The notes: generated by a model from the letters alone, not told the origin. A stretch of 64,000 bases of DNA from Calothrix sp. HK-06 (GCF_001904745.1 NZ_MRCD01000018.1:1-64000), one strand, 5' to 3'; counted from the first letter of the stretch, positions 34,696-44,310 are shown. Translations and numbers: made by a program.

Positions 34696-35610
34696 ATGAA
34701 CTCTATTTTAGAACGCAAGCTACCATCCGAACTTATAATTGATAATGAAGTTTTTCAAGAACTAAGAAAGCGCAATGACCTTAAGATATTCTTTCAAAGT
34801 CTTTTAAATATTGGTTCTTATATCTTGGTTGGTTTATTCGGAATTTGGCTTAACATTTGGTGGATATGGCCACTATTGTGGATTTGTCAAGGCTTTCTTC
34901 TTTCTTGCTTTTTTGATGCTGCTCATGAATGTATCCACAATAATTTTTCAGGCTCTGCACGGCTCAATCGGCTAGCAGGTACATTGTGGTTATTACCTCT
35001 TTTCGTCAATTTTTCACAATTCAAGCATTACCATCTTGAACATCATAAACATACAAAACTTTCTAACGATCCAGAACCTTCAGAGACTTTTATAAGTATA
35101 TCGCAATACCTTTTATACTTCTTAATAGTAGTCTTTGTAGCTCACATCAAAACATCAATAGAGATGGCGCTAGGACGGATACCTAACTATGTACGTTCAG
35201 ATAAGTTGCGTCGCGATATTAACTTCAATACCCTAGCTTTGCTGTTATGGCTAATCTGCATTATTACTTGTACAGTTTTGTTTTGGCAGTATACGACTCT
35301 ACTGTATTGGTGTCCTCTACTATTTGTTTACCCTATTGGTTTGTTTACTGTAACCTTAGAGCATTATGGTTGTGATGAAAGTTCATGTATTCTAAGTAAC
35401 ACACGTAGTATATCCTCTAATTTTCTTTTTCGCTGTCTTGTATGGAATGGCAATTACCATGCAGAACATCATGCCTATCCTTCAGTTCCAGCTCATAACC
35501 TACCACGTTTACACACATTAATTGGTAAACACTTCAAATATCAAGAACGTTCTTATGTTATGTTCCATTTCAAATTAATTCGGAGCTTGCTTCAAAAATC
35601 AGGAAATTGA
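34696..35610 (+). CDS. Membrane fatty acid desaturase/hydroxylase
   Basis: This 304-aa di-iron membrane enzyme has three His boxes: HECIH (about 77), HYHLEHHKH (about 110) and NYHAEHH (about 252), with four hydrophobic segments between them. The ATG at 34696 follows CCAGGAAAG. An earlier start would overlap the GNAT gene. It may desaturate or hydroxylate the acyl chain or the sphingoid-like base, or alternatively act on a carotenoid, since the fold is shared. The context favours a lipid chain. Confidence 0.85.
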   Translation: MNSILERKLPSELIIDNEVFQELRKRNDLKIFFQSLLNIGSYILVGLFGIWLNIWWIWPLLWICQGFLLSCFFDAAHECIHNNFSGSARLNRLAGTLWLLPLFVNFSQFKHYHLEHHKHTKLSNDPEPSETFISISQYLLYFLIVVFVAHIKTSIEMALGRIPNYVRSDKLRRDINFNTLALLLWLICIITCTVLFWQYTTLLYWCPLLFVYPIGLFTVTLEHYGCDESSCILSNTRSISSNFLFRCLVWNGNYHAEHHAYPSVPAHNLPRLHTLIGKHFKYQERSYVMFHFKLIRSLLQKSGN

Positions 35611-35772
35611 ACTTATACACTATATAAAATTACTTACACTGCTTTGACTCCTAAAAACCGAAACTGACTATAGGACTCCTATTTGATTTTTGAACAAGCA
35701 AGCTGGTTAGAAGCTTGCTAAACAAAGGTTTGTTTCTCAATATACTTAGCAAGATTCAAGTCGGATGCCTAT

Positions 35773-37143
35773 ATGACCTTAATCTTTCTTCAATCAAATG
35801 TAAAAAAAGAAGCTAGGGAGTTTCTAAAATTGGCAATTCCTCTAGCTAGCGCTGAAGTTGCTCAAGCTGCTACAAGTTTTGTAGACACGTTGATGATGGG
35901 TTGGTTAGGACGGGAGAATTTAGCCGCTGGTGGATTAGCATCAATGACATTTTTTATGGTGTTAGCTACTACAACTGGAGTTGTTGCGGGGGTTAGCCCT
36001 CTTGTAGCTGAAGCTTACGGTGCCGGACAGCAGTATAGAGTTGGACAAATTGCACGTCAGGGACTGTGGTTAACGCTAGTGCTTGCAATACCGATGATGC
36101 TTTTAATGAAACACATAGATGTTATTATGTATCAATTAGGACAAGTAAAAAACACAATTGCTCTGTCAAAAACTTATTTGGATGTAATGCTGTGGGGGAT
36201 TTTTCCTGTGGTGGGGTTTGCTGTTTTGAGAAATGTAGCGGCTGCGCTCTCACAAGCCCGCCCAGTAATGGTCATAGTTATTGGTGGCACATTATTCAAT
36301 GCAGTGAATAATTACATTTTGGGATTTGGCAAGTTTGGTTTTCCAAGAATGGAGCTTGCAGGGCTAGCTTTAGCAAGTATTCTCTCTCAGTGGTGTATGT
36401 TTTTGGCTTTACTTATCTACATGCTTAAAAACAAGCAAATTAGAGAATACAAAATTTTCCGAAAGATACACCAACTGGAGCTACCAATTCTCTGGCAACT
36501 GACAAGGATTGGGTTACCTGTCGGGATATCTTCATCATTTGAGATTGGGTTGTTTACTGTGGTTAGCTACCTTATGGGTATGTTGGGGACTGATGTATTG
36601 GCAGCACATCAAATTATATTAGCAATGGAGTTCTTAATCTTCACTGTGCTTCTCGGAATGTCATATGCAACCACAATTAGAGTTGCTCAGTGGAACGGAC
36701 AAAATAACTGTGAGGCAGTGCGTCAAGTATTGTACATCAGTATATTCCTTGGAACTGTTTTTATGTCCGTAATCACGCTTATGTTGCTTACTCATCCTCG
36801 ACAAGTCATCGGACTATATTTAGATATTCATAGTCCAGAAAATGCAAACGTATTAATGCTGGCAACACCAATGCTAAATATTGCAGGTGTGGTACAAATT
36901 TTGGATGGCGTGCAAAAAACCACTCAGGGAGCGCTGCAAGGACTTAAAGATACTCGCACACCTATGCTACTAAGTTTATTATCATTCTGGGGTGTTGGGT
37001 TAACGGTTGGTTATTTTTTAGGATTTCGCTTTGCTTTAGGTGGTATTGGATTATGGTTAGGACAGTCCATAGGGGTGGCAATTTCTGCGGGATTTTTCAT
37101 CTTACGCTTTCGCAAACTCACTTCAAAGCCATCACTAATTTGA
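35773..37143 (+). CDS. MATE-family efflux transporter
   Basis: This 456-aa membrane protein of the NorM/DinF type has twelve predicted hydrophobic segments arranged as two halves, with the start EFLKLAIPLASAEVAQAATS and VDTLMMGWLGRENLAAGG typical of MATE helix 1-2. MATE proteins export cationic or amphipathic compounds using Na+ or H+ gradients. Inside this cluster it probably exports or flips the product. Confidence 0.85.
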   Translation: MTLIFLQSNVKKEAREFLKLAIPLASAEVAQAATSFVDTLMMGWLGRENLAAGGLASMTFFMVLATTTGVVAGVSPLVAEAYGAGQQYRVGQIARQGLWLTLVLAIPMMLLMKHIDVIMYQLGQVKNTIALSKTYLDVMLWGIFPVVGFAVLRNVAAALSQARPVMVIVIGGTLFNAVNNYILGFGKFGFPRMELAGLALASILSQWCMFLALLIYMLKNKQIREYKIFRKIHQLELPILWQLTRIGLPVGISSSFEIGLFTVVSYLMGMLGTDVLAAHQIILAMEFLIFTVLLGMSYATTIRVAQWNGQNNCEAVRQVLYISIFLGTVFMSVITLMLLTHPRQVIGLYLDIHSPENANVLMLATPMLNIAGVVQILDGVQKTTQGALQGLKDTRTPMLLSLLSFWGVGLTVGYFLGFRFALGGIGLWLGQSIGVAISAGFFILRFRKLTSKPSLI

Positions 37144-37183
37144 AAACGTGAAAATTTTATTTTAGTCAAAGGAGTGTAAAAAA

Positions 37184-38452
37184 ATGATTGAAACCTATTC
37201 TCATATCCAAACCTACCAGAATGGATTGAAGAAAGAAATTACTCATGAGTGGTGGCAAAGAGAAGATTTACGTTATGTTGGAGGTCATTTATTCTTAGCA
37301 GAACAAAACCTTTATTCCATAGTCCATTCAGCAAGAACACCGTGTTATGTTTACAATAGTGACCGCATTAAGCAGAATATTTTGCGCTTGCACTCAGCTT
37401 TGTTAAATGAATCTTTACGACATCGTATTTTTTACGCCATCAAGGCTAACCGCAATTTACCACTTCTGAGCTATATACGAGGTCTTGAGTTATGTGGTAT
37501 TGATTGCTGTTCTCCTTCGGAGTTGCTTTTGGCAAGACAAGTTGGTTTTTTAGAAGAAGAAATAAGTTACACTGGAACATCAGTTTCTGATGAAGACTTG
37601 GCAATTATTACCAGACACCCTGGCATTTTTATTAATTGCGACTCTTTAAGCCAAATCCGGCGAATTGGGCGCATAGCTCCAGGACGGGAGATTGGCATCC
37701 GTATAAACCCAAGCATAGGATTAAGCGCTAATCCAAAGCTGCAATACGCAGGAAGTAAAGCAACAAAATTTGGTATCTATAAAAACACTTTTTTAGAGGC
37801 ATTGCAACTAGCTGCACATTATGATTTAAAAGTTACAGGTATTCATTGCCATACGGGTTGGAACTTTTTGAGTAAACAACATGCTACTGGTGAAGCACTA
37901 CTTAATGAGATTTGTTGGTTTGTTGAAAAATTAGACAATCCTAAATACGTAAACCTTGGTGGCGGACTTGGGGTTCCTCTTATCCAAGAGGATTGCGTTT
38001 TTAATCTAGAACTATGGGCAAAATTACTTGCTAAGTATTTTGCGTCTAAAAACTTGGAGATTTTTGTTGAACCGGGTGATTATATTGTGAAGGATGCTGG
38101 AGTTCTTTTATTACAAGTAACTACTGTTGAAAAGAAACTTGATAAAAATTTTGTTTATGTTAATGGTGGGTTTAACATTAATTGTGAACCAGCATTTTAT
38201 CAAAATCATTTAGAGGTAATTCCCGTAGTTACACGCAAAAATAATATAGATTATTCTTCAGATTTGATACAAGTTTCAATAGCAGGCAATATTAATGAGC
38301 CGATTGATATGTTTGCAGAAGATATCTATCTTCCTCCTGTTCAAGAAGGCGACTATCTTGCGTTTCTTAATGCAGGTGGATATGGTTCATCTATAAGTTC
38401 CAACCATTGTATGCGAGGGAATTTTATGGAATATTTAATTTATAAGAAGTAG
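37184..38452 (+). CDS. Fold-III PLP-dependent decarboxylase-like enzyme, catalytic Cys absent
   Basis: This 422-aa protein is of the diaminopimelate/ornithine decarboxylase family. The PLP lysine is in FYAIKANRN (about 86), with the HCHTGW motif (about 220), LGGGLGVP and EPGDYIVKDAG. In the family a Cys in the motif GxxCESxD supplies a proton from the second subunit. Here the aligned segment is GNINEPIDMF (about 367-376), with Asn in place of Cys. The enzyme may have an altered reaction. Its substrate could be an amino acid destined for the head group. It starts 41 bp after the MATE gene with an AAAGGAGTG site. Confidence 0.8.
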   Translation: MIETYSHIQTYQNGLKKEITHEWWQREDLRYVGGHLFLAEQNLYSIVHSARTPCYVYNSDRIKQNILRLHSALLNESLRHRIFYAIKANRNLPLLSYIRGLELCGIDCCSPSELLLARQVGFLEEEISYTGTSVSDEDLAIITRHPGIFINCDSLSQIRRIGRIAPGREIGIRINPSIGLSANPKLQYAGSKATKFGIYKNTFLEALQLAAHYDLKVTGIHCHTGWNFLSKQHATGEALLNEICWFVEKLDNPKYVNLGGGLGVPLIQEDCVFNLELWAKLLAKYFASKNLEIFVEPGDYIVKDAGVLLLQVTTVEKKLDKNFVYVNGGFNINCEPAFYQNHLEVIPVVTRKNNIDYSSDLIQVSIAGNINEPIDMFAEDIYLPPVQEGDYLAFLNAGGYGSSISSNHCMRGNFMEYLIYKK

Positions 38453-38516
38453 AGGAGATTTATTTTTGAATATAAGGATTAAAAAATCATAAAAAAAATA
38501 ACAGAGATTTAAAAAG

Positions 38517-40088
38517 ATGAAGATTGAAAATAAAATCAGTGACGATTTAAACATGTTGACACAAGTTGATATGAAGCAAGGTAGTATTCGGGAACAACCT
38601 TTTACAGAAGCAGCAATTCAAGGGTGGTTAATTTCCTATATTGCTAAGTTGTTAGAACTTAATCCGGAACAAGTTAATGCCAAAGATTCTTTTGATAAAT
38701 ATGGTTTAGATTCTCTTATTGCTTTAGAAATGGCTGGCGATTTGGAAAAATGGCTGGGATATGAGGTCGAGCCTATCCTACTTTATAGTTACCCAACAAT
38801 TGAGTCTCTTGCTTGTTATTTAGCAACGAACAATACCCCTAATGCTTCACAAGTAGCAACAACTGTTGGCATTTTGCCGGAGTACTACCGTTTCGACCTT
38901 TATCCTGAGTACTGTCAGCTACAACAAAAACTCGAAGAAATGAAAGCTTTAGGCATCAGTAACCCCTTTTTTAGGGTTAATGAAAAAGTTGCAAACAGTA
39001 CAACTATTATAGATGGACAAGAACTTATTAACTACTCCAGCTATAATTACTTAGGGATGTCTGGCGACCCAGCAGTTTCGCAAGCAGCTAAAGAGGCAAT
39101 TGACTGCTATGGTACATCGGTATCTGCGAGCCGAGTTATCTCAGGAGAGAAACCCCTACACCTTGAGTTAGAAAGAGAAATAGCGAATTTGATTGGCACT
39201 GAGGATTCTATTGTTTATATCGGAGGTCATGCAACTAACGTTACAACAATAGGTCATCTATTCGGGCGAAACGACTTAATTGCGTATGACTCACTTAGCC
39301 ACAATAGTATTGTTCAAGGCTGCTTCCTTTCCGGAGCGAGCATGGTGGCTTTCCCTCATAATGACTGGCAAACGTTAGATAAAATACTGCATGAACGGCG
39401 CCATAACTATAAAAGGGTACTTATTGTTATTGAAGGTGTTTACAGTGCAGACGGGGATATTCCCGACTTGCCAAATTTTGTAGAGATTAAAAAACGCCAT
39501 AAAGCTTTTTTGATGGTAGACGAAGCCCATTCAATTGGCATCCTTGGCAAACAAGGTCGTGGAATTAGTGAATATTTCGGAGTTAATCCTGCTAGTGTAG
39601 ATTTATGGATGGGCACTTTTAGCAAATCATTCGCTAGTTGTGGTGGCTATATTGCAGGCTGTAAAGCAGTGGTAGAATATATGAAATATACTGCCCCAGG
39701 CTTTGTCTTTAGTGTAGGGATGTCGCCATCCAATACAGCGGCTGCGATAGCATCAATTCAGGTACTCAGGAACGAGCCAGAACGAGTCACTCGTCTTCAA
39801 GAAAGAGCAAAACTTTTTTTGAAATTAGCTAAAGAACGAGGATTTGATACAGGTAACAGCCATGATTCAGCTATAATACCCATTATTATTGGTGACTCTT
39901 TGCAATCTATAAAATTATCACAAGCGCTTTTTCATAGAGGTATTAACGTTCAACCAATGGTTTATCCATCTGTGCCAGAAAATGTAGCTCGTCTGCGCTT
40001 TTTCATGACTTGTGACCATACAGAGGAGCAAATTCATTTTACAGTGGATACTTTAGTTGAAGAGTGGGCAAAAATTCAAAGCAATTAA
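38517..40088 (+). CDS. ACP-alpha-oxoamine synthase fusion (serine-palmitoyltransferase/AONS-like)
   Basis: In this 523-aa fusion, residues about 30-110 form a carrier domain with the phosphopantetheine Ser in YGLDSLIALE (about 64). A linker follows, then from about 135 a fold-I PLP enzyme that condenses an acyl thioester with an amino acid to give a 3-ketoamine. Landmarks are NYLGMSGDP, the DEAHSIG motif and the PLP Lys in GTFSKSFASCGG (about 371). The fused ACP suggests the acyl donor is delivered in cis. With the ketoreductase directly downstream it forms the first two steps of sphingoid-base synthesis (inference). Confidence 0.9.
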   Translation: MKIENKISDDLNMLTQVDMKQGSIREQPFTEAAIQGWLISYIAKLLELNPEQVNAKDSFDKYGLDSLIALEMAGDLEKWLGYEVEPILLYSYPTIESLACYLATNNTPNASQVATTVGILPEYYRFDLYPEYCQLQQKLEEMKALGISNPFFRVNEKVANSTTIIDGQELINYSSYNYLGMSGDPAVSQAAKEAIDCYGTSVSASRVISGEKPLHLELEREIANLIGTEDSIVYIGGHATNVTTIGHLFGRNDLIAYDSLSHNSIVQGCFLSGASMVAFPHNDWQTLDKILHERRHNYKRVLIVIEGVYSADGDIPDLPNFVEIKKRHKAFLMVDEAHSIGILGKQGRGISEYFGVNPASVDLWMGTFSKSFASCGGYIAGCKAVVEYMKYTAPGFVFSVGMSPSNTAAAIASIQVLRNEPERVTRLQERAKLFLKLAKERGFDTGNSHDSAIIPIIIGDSLQSIKLSQALFHRGINVQPMVYPSVPENVARLRFFMTCDHTEEQIHFTVDTLVEEWAKIQSN

Positions 40089-40107
40089 CCTAAAATTACG
40101 ATACATT

Positions 40108-40953
40108 ATGAACTTTTATAGAAAACATGCCATTATTACTGGTGGTTCTAGTGGTATTGGCAAGGCTACAGCAAAACTGTTAGCAAGCCTAGGAGCTAAT
40201 ATTTCCATTATCGCCCGCACGCAAACTGTATTGGAAGCAGCAAAGGTAGAGATTGAGACATTATGTTCACATGCCGAACAGCGTATCATCGCTATTCCTG
40301 CAGATGTAGCAGACCAAACACAAGCAGAACAAGCCATTAATGCAGCAATCCATCAAATAGGACCCCCAGACTTATTAATTACCTCAGCTGGTATGGCACA
40401 TCCTGGTTACTTTCAAGAACTGCCAGTAGAAATATTTCAAAGTACAATGGCAATTAATTATTTTGGCTCACTTTATTGCATTAAAGCAGCTTTACCGGCA
40501 ATGGAACAACGTGGTCAAGGCCATATCGTGATGATATCTTCTGGAGCGGGCCTAGTTGGTATCTATGGTTATACACCATATAGTCCTACAAAATTTGCTT
40601 TGCGAGGATTAGCTGAGTCTTTACGTGGTGAATTAAAGGCAGCAGGAATTGGTGTATCAATTGTTTATCCACCTGATACAGATACACCTCAATTAGAGCA
40701 GGAAAATAAAACTAAGCCTTTAGAGACAAAAATGATAACTAGTACAGCTAAAACTTGGAGTGCTGAAAGTGTTGCCTCTCAGATTGTCCAAGGTATTCAC
40801 AAGAAATCTTTCTCGATTACACCAGGTGTAGAAATGACACTATTAGCAAAGTTACATAGCTTACTATCACCAGGACTGAGCTGGTATTTTGATAAAATTA
40901 TTGCTAAGGCACGTTCTGAAAAAGCTTTGTTTAAAAATTTAGATGTTGCGTAA
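40108..40953 (+). CDS. Short-chain dehydrogenase, 3-ketodihydrosphingosine-reductase-like
   Basis: This 281-aa SDR has the cofactor motif TGGSSGIGKA (about 11-20), the NADPH-preferring Arg in ARTQTVLEAA, catalytic Ser in MISSGAGLVG and YTPYSPTKFAL (Tyr-x3-Lys). The C-terminal extension with VYPPDTDTPQ is typical of KDSR-type enzymes, which reduce 3-ketosphinganine. The start ATG lies 20 bp after the oxoamine synthase stop. A hydrophobic tail may associate with the membrane. Confidence 0.85.
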   Translation: MNFYRKHAIITGGSSGIGKATAKLLASLGANISIIARTQTVLEAAKVEIETLCSHAEQRIIAIPADVADQTQAEQAINAAIHQIGPPDLLITSAGMAHPGYFQELPVEIFQSTMAINYFGSLYCIKAALPAMEQRGQGHIVMISSGAGLVGIYGYTPYSPTKFALRGLAESLRGELKAAGIGVSIVYPPDTDTPQLEQENKTKPLETKMITSTAKTWSAESVASQIVQGIHKKSFSITPGVEMTLLAKLHSLLSPGLSWYFDKIIAKARSEKALFKNLDVA

Positions 40954-41021
40954 GTCTGATACAAAGCAAATTTACTAGAAAACATTTGATTACTAAATAA
41001 TAACTACTTGGAAAAGCAAAT

Positions 41022-42197
41022 ATGATGTCTTTACAAGCAAACAGTAAGTTGCTTAAAGTACTTATTGCTACATCTAGTACTGGTAATGGTCATAATGCAA
41101 GTGCAGTAGCTTTTAAAGAATGGGCTGAACACCTCTATGGTACAGAAATAGAGGTGAAAATTGAGCAGCTATTAGAAAACTCTAGCCCAGCTTTATCAGA
41201 CGGCGTTAATTTTTATAACTTTATTCAACGGAAAGCACCTTGGTTTCATCATGTTTACTACAATTTAATCGAATTACAGGAGTTGATGAGTCCTAACACA
41301 GTTTCTCTTGGTAGAGAATACTATATTCAACTACTTAAAGAATTTCAACCTCATGTTTTTATAAGTGTTCACGATGCTTTAAACAAAGGATATTTCGAGC
41401 TAGGGAAAAAAACCATAGGCGCCAATTTACGTTGTGTAACTTATTGCTTAGAGTTTCAAGGTGGTTATGGTTTTAGTCGAAATTGGGTGAATACCAATGG
41501 CGATATGTTTTTTAGCCCTACTAAAGAAACTGCCCAAGAAGCTATATCAAGGGGCATGAATCCAGATAAAGTTTCAGTTGGAGGGATGATTTTACGGCGT
41601 TGTTTTTATGAGCCTCAGATAAATCAATTAGAGAAAACAAATTTTTTAGTTAATGATTTGGGGCTTCAGCCTCATCTATTTACACTTTTACTAAGTACGG
41701 GTGGAGCAGGTGCCCAAAATCATGTTCACTTCTTAAAGAATTTGCTTCCAATGAAGGATGTATTACAAGTTATTGCTCTTTGTGGTAATAATATAAGTGC
41801 TGAAAAGGAAGTAGCAGCTTGGCACCATGAGCATCCTGATTTTAATTTGTGTATTCTACCATTTAGTGAGCAGATGCATAAATTACTACAAGTTAGTTCT
41901 GCTGTAGTTACCCGACCAGGAGGAATAACTTCTTTTGAAGCATTACATCTTGGCTGTCCCATTATTTTCAACGGTTTAGGTGGAATTATGCCACAAGAAC
42001 TGTTGACAGTTGGTTATTTTGAGCGTCGAAATGTAGCTTTTGTCATTGCTCATCCTAAAAAATTAGTAACAATTCTTCAGAAATGGATATCTCAACCGAA
42101 AAGTTATATTAAAATTTGTCAACAGCTTCTAGCTGAAAGAATACAAGTTAATCCTGAGTGTATAGTTAGTCAAGTTATTGGTAAGAGGTTTTACTAA
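41022..42197 (+). CDS. MGDG-synthase/MurG-like glycosyltransferase
   Basis: This 391-aa GT-B enzyme of family GT28 type has an N-terminal domain with TSSTGNGHNASA (lipid-acceptor glycine-rich loop) and a C-terminal donor-binding region with TRPGGITSFEALHLGCP. Such enzymes transfer galactose, glucose or GlcNAc to diacylglycerol or other lipid acceptors on the membrane face. As the last gene of the cluster it probably glycosylates the lipid product. It may start at the ATG at 41022 or at the next codon. Confidence 0.8.
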   Translation: MMSLQANSKLLKVLIATSSTGNGHNASAVAFKEWAEHLYGTEIEVKIEQLLENSSPALSDGVNFYNFIQRKAPWFHHVYYNLIELQELMSPNTVSLGREYYIQLLKEFQPHVFISVHDALNKGYFELGKKTIGANLRCVTYCLEFQGGYGFSRNWVNTNGDMFFSPTKETAQEAISRGMNPDKVSVGGMILRRCFYEPQINQLEKTNFLVNDLGLQPHLFTLLLSTGGAGAQNHVHFLKNLLPMKDVLQVIALCGNNISAEKEVAAWHHEHPDFNLCILPFSEQMHKLLQVSSAVVTRPGGITSFEALHLGCPIIFNGLGGIMPQELLTVGYFERRNVAFVIAHPKKLVTILQKWISQPKSYIKICQQLLAERIQVNPECIVSQVIGKRFY

Positions 42198-42203
42198 AAT
42201 TGA

Positions 42204-42521
42204 TTATTGACTAGACTGTATCAAAATGGGAAAATAATACGTTAAGAAATTACTAAGCTTTGGTTCTAAGCTGTAACCATACGTCTCTACAACTTTTTTT
42301 GTTATTCCATCAAAAGTTGGGTCAAGAATGTATTTTTCTGTGTCGGGGTCGATTGCAATGTACCAGTTGTAGTGAGCTTCTATTTCGTTGGGACGCACGC
42401 GCTCAAATACAATACGACACCGTGCAGCAAGTGAGGAGCGTAGTTGCTGGCGTTGAATTTTTTCTTCTTCTGATATGGGTTTACGGGGTAATGTGCGTCT
42501 TGCTTTTGATTGCTGTGTCAT
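42204..42521 (-). CDS. Small conserved protein, HYNWY family (paralogue)
   Basis: This 105-aa protein starts MTQQSKARRTLPRKPISEEE and contains HYNWYIAIDPDTEKYILD, like the gene at 19600-19917 and the truncated one at 46035. No aspartyl-protease partner is adjacent. It converges on the last gene of the biosynthetic cluster with a 6-bp gap, so it marks the boundary of the cluster. Confidence 0.6.
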   Translation of the reverse strand: MTQQSKARRTLPRKPISEEEKIQRQQLRSSLAARCRIVFERVRPNEIEAHYNWYIAIDPDTEKYILDPTFDGITKKVVETYGYSLEPKLSNFLTYYFPILIQSSQ

Positions 42522-42679
42522 GGCTGCAAAAGTATCTAGCTGTTGATTTATTATGACATTCCTTGAATCTGAGTCGGGCGCCTGTTTACTACCTCAAAAA
42601 TTTGATTTTTTGAGATAGTAACTACAATGTGATCTACGCGATCACATTTTGTGCGCTGGTTCCAGGTTGGTGATGAAAT

Positions 42680-44281
42680 TTAAGAAGGCGCCTTCTGTGG
42701 TTGTTCCAAATTTTGTTGTAGTAAAGATGGTTCGAGTGATATTCCTGATTCTGTAACAACTACACCTTGAGTGCGTTTAACCCAATTAATAACATCTCGA
42801 TAACACTGATGTTTAGGATTATCTTTGTATTGGTGGTATCGCTTGTTGGCAAATTCTACTTGTTTGGTTAATTCCTCTAAATTAATTGCTGGTTGTTGTC
42901 CCGTTCCTGGTAAGGCAGGTTTTTCTAAATTTGGTAGTGGTTTAATACTAGTCCCACTGTTCGCTTCAGAAAAAGTCATATGCTGTGTGCTACCAGGGGC
43001 GACGTTTCCAGGTATTGCCACACCTGCACCCCGTGCGGCTACTGTGGCAACATTTTTGGCAACCTGCTCTTTGTTTTCTTGATTTACTTCTGGATATTTA
43101 ACCAAGCAGCTGGGTAAAATCGCTTGGATATTTTGATTCTGCTGCTGGTGCGCGTTGTTGGCTACAGTATCAAAGAACTGTAAATATTCTTGGTAAATTA
43201 TATCGGCGCCTGCTGGGTCATTATAAAACTGGCTTTTTGCAAAACTTCTGGCGCCTGTTGCCCACTTCCCACCTTGGGGTTTGTAATGAGAGGCTGCCCA
43301 CCAGTTTAAGAAATACTCGTTGGGATAACCCAAGGCATCTTCCCATACGTACAGCGGACGATCCGTTTCTTCAACTTTCAATTTTGGTTTCGGCGCCGAA
43401 ACACTATTCGATACGTTTCGTTGGTGCATATTTGTAGCACTTGTTGTATTTGTAGTGTTTTCTGTAGTGTTTGTATTTTCTGTATTACGCGGCGCGGCGG
43501 AAAATTGACCTTCATGATGGTTTTGGGTTTCTATCAAAGACTTTGTTTTTAAACCACCAAAGGAATTATTTTCTTCTGGCTGACCAGTCCAGGGTTTTTG
43601 AATTGGTTGGTATATTTGCTCTGTTTCTTTTGTAAGTTCCCAATCTTTGGTAGAAATAGAGTTTTTTATGTATATAGATGGAAATTGTATTTTCAATTTC
43701 GCGAAGTTGGATTTGCCAGAACCCGAAGTTGTATTTACAATTTCGGCTGTTTGAGCGGGTTCTGGCGTTTGGTTGGTCGAAGTTGAAATTTCTTCTTTAC
43801 CAAATGGATACCAATTTGTCAATTCAATAATACGTTCAACATTTAGGGTAATCCACGATGAGGTATTGTCGGGATGCCAGGAGACTGGATGGGTTGTAAG
43901 GTAACGGCGGAGGCTGGCATAGCAGGATTTTTCTATTAGTTCATGAAAGACTAAGGAACGAACCATTACACCAAACTGGCCTTCGCTTAAAGAAGGTATT
44001 TGCAGAATCCAGTCCGAATAGGCGTTATAAATCCACTTTCTGCCGTCACGGGTAGAGTGTCCAGAATTGGTACTTAGCCAGAATGCCAGTTGGCTCAAGA
44101 AAATTGCTGCTTCTCCTGCATGAGGTATTTTAAGATTTTTTAACGCAAATGCTAGTGCTGGAATATACAGCAAAGTAAAATCTGAAATTTTGGAGTCATT
44201 TACCTCAGATGAAGAAGGAGATTGATTATTAGAGTTTTGTACTTCAGTATATTTTGGTTGATGCAATGTTTGTACTGTCAT
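42680..44281 (-). CDS. Uncharacterised protein with a winged-helix-like N-terminus, possibly replication-related
   Basis: In this 533-aa protein, residues about 50-180 look like a DNA-binding replication-initiation module as in DnaD/RepA-like proteins (GEAAIFLSQLAFWLSTNSGH, GRKWIYNAYSDWI, FGVMVRSLVFHELIEKSCY). The middle is Asn/Thr-rich and disordered. A second folded segment (about 300-390, RPLYVWEDALGYPNEYFLNW) precedes a C-terminal tail. The upstream region contains a long structured inverted repeat. A plasmid-type initiator is a guess from this layout. Confidence 0.5.
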   Translation of the reverse strand: MTVQTLHQPKYTEVQNSNNQSPSSSEVNDSKISDFTLLYIPALAFALKNLKIPHAGEAAIFLSQLAFWLSTNSGHSTRDGRKWIYNAYSDWILQIPSLSEGQFGVMVRSLVFHELIEKSCYASLRRYLTTHPVSWHPDNTSSWITLNVERIIELTNWYPFGKEEISTSTNQTPEPAQTAEIVNTTSGSGKSNFAKLKIQFPSIYIKNSISTKDWELTKETEQIYQPIQKPWTGQPEENNSFGGLKTKSLIETQNHHEGQFSAAPRNTENTNTTENTTNTTSATNMHQRNVSNSVSAPKPKLKVEETDRPLYVWEDALGYPNEYFLNWWAASHYKPQGGKWATGARSFAKSQFYNDPAGADIIYQEYLQFFDTVANNAHQQQNQNIQAILPSCLVKYPEVNQENKEQVAKNVATVAARGAGVAIPGNVAPGSTQHMTFSEANSGTSIKPLPNLEKPALPGTGQQPAINLEELTKQVEFANKRYHQYKDNPKHQCYRDVINWVKRTQGVVVTESGISLEPSLLQQNLEQPQKAPS

Positions 44282-44310
44282 TTGTATTACCTGATTAAGA
44301 TGGTGAATAT

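Noticed and set aside
23122-42197. Heterocyst glycolipid (hgl) or modular PKS/NRPS cluster
   Set aside because: There are no multi-domain PKS or condensation domains. The FabF-type ketosynthase and the oxoamine synthase point elsewhere.
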